13,214 bases of DNA from Bradyrhizobium sp. (lineage in GTDB: Bacteria > Pseudomonadota > Alphaproteobacteria > Rhizobiales > Xanthobacteraceae): contig JAQGKC010000124.1 of assembly GCA_028290305.1 (NCBI GenBank), forward strand, positions 1 through 13,214, written 5' to 3'. The notes beneath the pieces are model-generated. The model was not told the DNA's origin and did not search any database. It worked only from the letters and a program-made list of their open reading frames with translations. The position numbers were made by a program, and so were the translations under genes. Below are positions 11,409-13,214 of this stretch, piece after piece (within the stretch, counting starts at the first letter, position 1; every line of letters starts with the position of its first letter).

Positions 11409-13184
11409 TTATCGACGGTCGTCAGCGTCCGCGTGCCGCTCGTGATCGTGGTCATGATCGAAATCATGATCGTGATCGTCATCGTGATCGTCGGCGATTC
11501 GATCGCTATCCGTTCCTGGCGTAAACGAAACGCCACGGAGGACTTCGCCAAAGCGGGCCGTTTGAATCGCCGTGAACTTTTCGCCTGTGGGAAGGCTGGT
11601 TGCGGCCAGGTTATCGGTGATCATGACCAGCTGGTTTGGATCGGCCCCCTGGTCGCCGTTTCCGCTGACGGTTGAGGTGATCGCCCAGATCGTCGCGGTA
11701 CCATTGCGATTGACGCGACCCATGATGTTCCTAAGGCCGTCACTGGCGGGTGACCACGGAAGACCGGTCTTGGAATTTTTGCCGGTAGGATAACCCTTCA
11801 CCGTATATGGCTCGCCGAGGTTCAGCCCAGCCTGCAGCACATAGGCCAGTTTCCACGAACCGAGGGTGCTGTCGAATACCCACTTCTGCAGTCCCGCACC
11901 GGTCTGCAAAGCAGCGGCCGTGTACTTGCCCGATACCGGATCAAAAGTGGTGGTGCCGTCGCCTTCGTCGGAGACATAGAGCGTCTTGGCGTCAGCGAAC
12001 CAGACTCCGAATGGGAACGATGTCGATGTTTTTGCCAGCGTCGTCGGCAAACCCTTCAGGACGCACATGTTGTAGGGGACAACACCGTTCGTCTGCAGTT
12101 GCGTGGCGTCGTAATAAATCGGCGCGGAAGGCAGGCTGGCGTTTGCCCCCGGCACTCCGACGCCGTTCGGGCAAGCCCGCGGCTTGCCAGTGGAATCGAA
12201 CCCTGTCGTATCGATAAAGTAAACCGTGTTGATGCCGTTGCTACCGCTGCCCTTGGTTGTGTAGACAACGTTGTTGAAGATCGTGAGACCCCGGAAGTTG
12301 GTGTCTTTGCCGACCTTGTCCGCCTTCAGTCCCAGTTGAGTGATGCTGAAGCTGCCGACCGGCGTCGGCAGGCCGGGGTCCTGTGCGACGAGTGGCTTGC
12401 GTTCCGCGGTCAGGATTTGCGTCCCCGCGCCGACAATGATTCCGTTCGGCTGAGGATTTCCGCCGTTGCCGGCATTGCCGACCGTGTAGATGAAATTCGC
12501 GCTGTTCTTGTTGTTCAGGATCGCAGCGCGGCCGTTGTTGCCGCTGTAAGCATTGGTTTTTGTGAAGCTAAACCGGCCGTGCTCGTCGACCGCCGCGACC
12601 ACGCGGGGAAAACTCCCGGGGACGGGATTGGTGGGATCGACCACCGCCGGCGTGTTGGAATTCGAGACATCGATCGCATCGACGGGCGCAAGGTATCCCA
12701 TAAACGTCACCACCCGGCCGTCGGTCGACAGATTGAGCGCGATCTCCGATTTTGACGGAAAGCTGGTGACTATCTGATCCTTGGTCGGCGAAATCCCGCG
12801 GTCGGAGCTGTTGGGCACCTCGAGCGAATTGACAAGTTCGCCGGAAGGCTTGAGCTGATCCAGCACGATCTTCGAGGTGATGCCGAAACTGGGGTCTGCG
12901 GCTTCATTGTTCCAGATATTCGGATAGGAGCCGTTGGCCGTCGCGGTCACGCAATTGGGAGCGACGCAATTGGGCGGCAGCAACGTCGTCCCCGCGATGA
13001 CATTGGCCGGATTATTGTCGTACACGGAGCGGCTGACCAGCAAATTTCCCGGTTTGAACTCAACGCCATCGTCGTCGGCAAGAACGCCAGTAGCGCCCAC
13101 GACGCCCGACAAAAAAAGTGTGACGGCCAAACCTGACCGAATAGCCGGCGGCCTGGCGAACAAGCGCGGTCCTGAAACCTTCAT
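11409..13184 (-). CDS. Secreted protein of unknown function with Asp/His-rich C-terminal tail
   Basis: A 591-residue exported protein I cannot assign to a named family. It starts with a basic region and hydrophobic core (residues ~17-35, GLAVTLFLSGVVGATGV), with a likely signal peptidase I cleavage after VLA (residue 36). The mature part is rich in Gly, Asn, Thr and Ser. It has repeated strand-like blocks such as RVVTFMGYLAP (~158), FRGLTIFNNVVYTTKG (~297), FPFGVWFADAKTLYVSDEGD (~390-409) and GLQKWVFDSTLGSWKLAYVL (431-450), which suggest a beta-propeller. Four cysteines (73, 78, 338, 374) could form disulfides. Residues 565-589 hold 13 Asp and 7 His in mostly alternating order, a likely divalent-metal-binding tail. 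There is no lipobox, LPxTG or C-terminal membrane anchor. GGGGA precedes the ATG at 13184. It stands alone between its own terminator and the window end. Confidence 0.85.
   Translation of the reverse strand: MKVSGPRLFARPPAIRSGLAVTLFLSGVVGATGVLADDDGVEFKPGNLLVSRSVYDNNPANVIAGTTLLPPNCVAPNCVTATANGSYPNIWNNEAADPSFGITSKIVLDQLKPSGELVNSLEVPNSSDRGISPTKDQIVTSFPSKSEIALNLSTDGRVVTFMGYLAPVDAIDVSNSNTPAVVDPTNPVPGSFPRVVAAVDEHGRFSFTKTNAYSGNNGRAAILNNKNSANFIYTVGNAGNGGNPQPNGIIVGAGTQILTAERKPLVAQDPGLPTPVGSFSITQLGLKADKVGKDTNFRGLTIFNNVVYTTKGSGSNGINTVYFIDTTGFDSTGKPRACPNGVGVPGANASLPSAPIYYDATQLQTNGVVPYNMCVLKGLPTTLAKTSTSFPFGVWFADAKTLYVSDEGDGTTTFDPVSGKYTAAALQTGAGLQKWVFDSTLGSWKLAYVLQAGLNLGEPYTVKGYPTGKNSKTGLPWSPASDGLRNIMGRVNRNGTATIWAITSTVSGNGDQGADPNQLVMITDNLAATSLPTGEKFTAIQTARFGEVLRGVSFTPGTDSDRIADDHDDDHDHDFDHDHDHERHADADDRR
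11442..11492 (-). repeat. Hexanucleotide repeat encoding the Asp-His tail
   Basis: Eight consecutive six-base units (GTGATC, GTGGTC, ATGATC, GAAATC, ATGATC, GTGATC, GTCATC, GTGATC on the plus strand) plus GTC lie inside the secreted-protein gene. Read on its coding strand, GATCAC or GATCAT encodes Asp-His. Such a tract could lengthen or shorten by slippage in steps that keep the frame. Confidence 0.75.
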
Positions 13185-13214
13185 CGAAAATATCCCCGAG
13201 TGCTTCGCCTGCAG

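Overview
The window looks like chromosome from a high-GC alphaproteobacterium of the Rhizobiales, most likely Bradyrhizobium or a close relative. This rests on gene content read directly from the sequence: an EipB-type (DUF1849) envelope protein, a DUF3572–DinB pair, and an adjacent divK–pleD cell-cycle signalling pair. It is an inference, since no database search was possible. I see no insertion sequence, phage gene, CRISPR array, tRNA or rRNA.

Layout. At the left edge a minus-strand pair encodes a RidA-family protein and a glycerophosphodiester phosphodiesterase cut off by the window start. Divergent from them is eipB, a secreted periplasmic protein. Next come a small four-helix membrane protein (minus) and a divergent LysR-type regulator (plus), with a palindromic LysR-like box between them. 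A minus-strand pair, DUF3572 and dinB (error-prone DNA polymerase IV with an N-terminal four-cysteine motif), ends 13 bp from the lysR stop.

The centre holds divK and pleD, 11 bp apart on the plus strand. They encode a single-domain response regulator and a diguanylate cyclase with a conserved GGEEF active site and inhibitory site. The roughly 220-bp region upstream of divK carries two GANTC sites and several inverted repeats. After a 340-bp stretch without a gene comes a tetR/MFS divergent pair with two matching operator palindromes, one over the tetR leader and one over the predicted MFS promoter. Ribosomal protein L33 (rpmG, 55 codons) follows on the minus strand with a clear intrinsic terminator.

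The right part has an NtaA/SnaA/DszA-type flavin monooxygenase gene and a 591-residue secreted protein of unknown function. The secreted protein ends in an Asp/His-rich tail encoded by a hexanucleotide repeat, and an intrinsic terminator closes its gene.

Most of the window is ordinary core genome. The least explained items are the secreted protein with its metal-binding-like tail, the tetR/MFS operator arrangement, the divK upstream region and a structured leader upstream of the monooxygenase. I found no convincing evidence of a wholly new multi-gene system.
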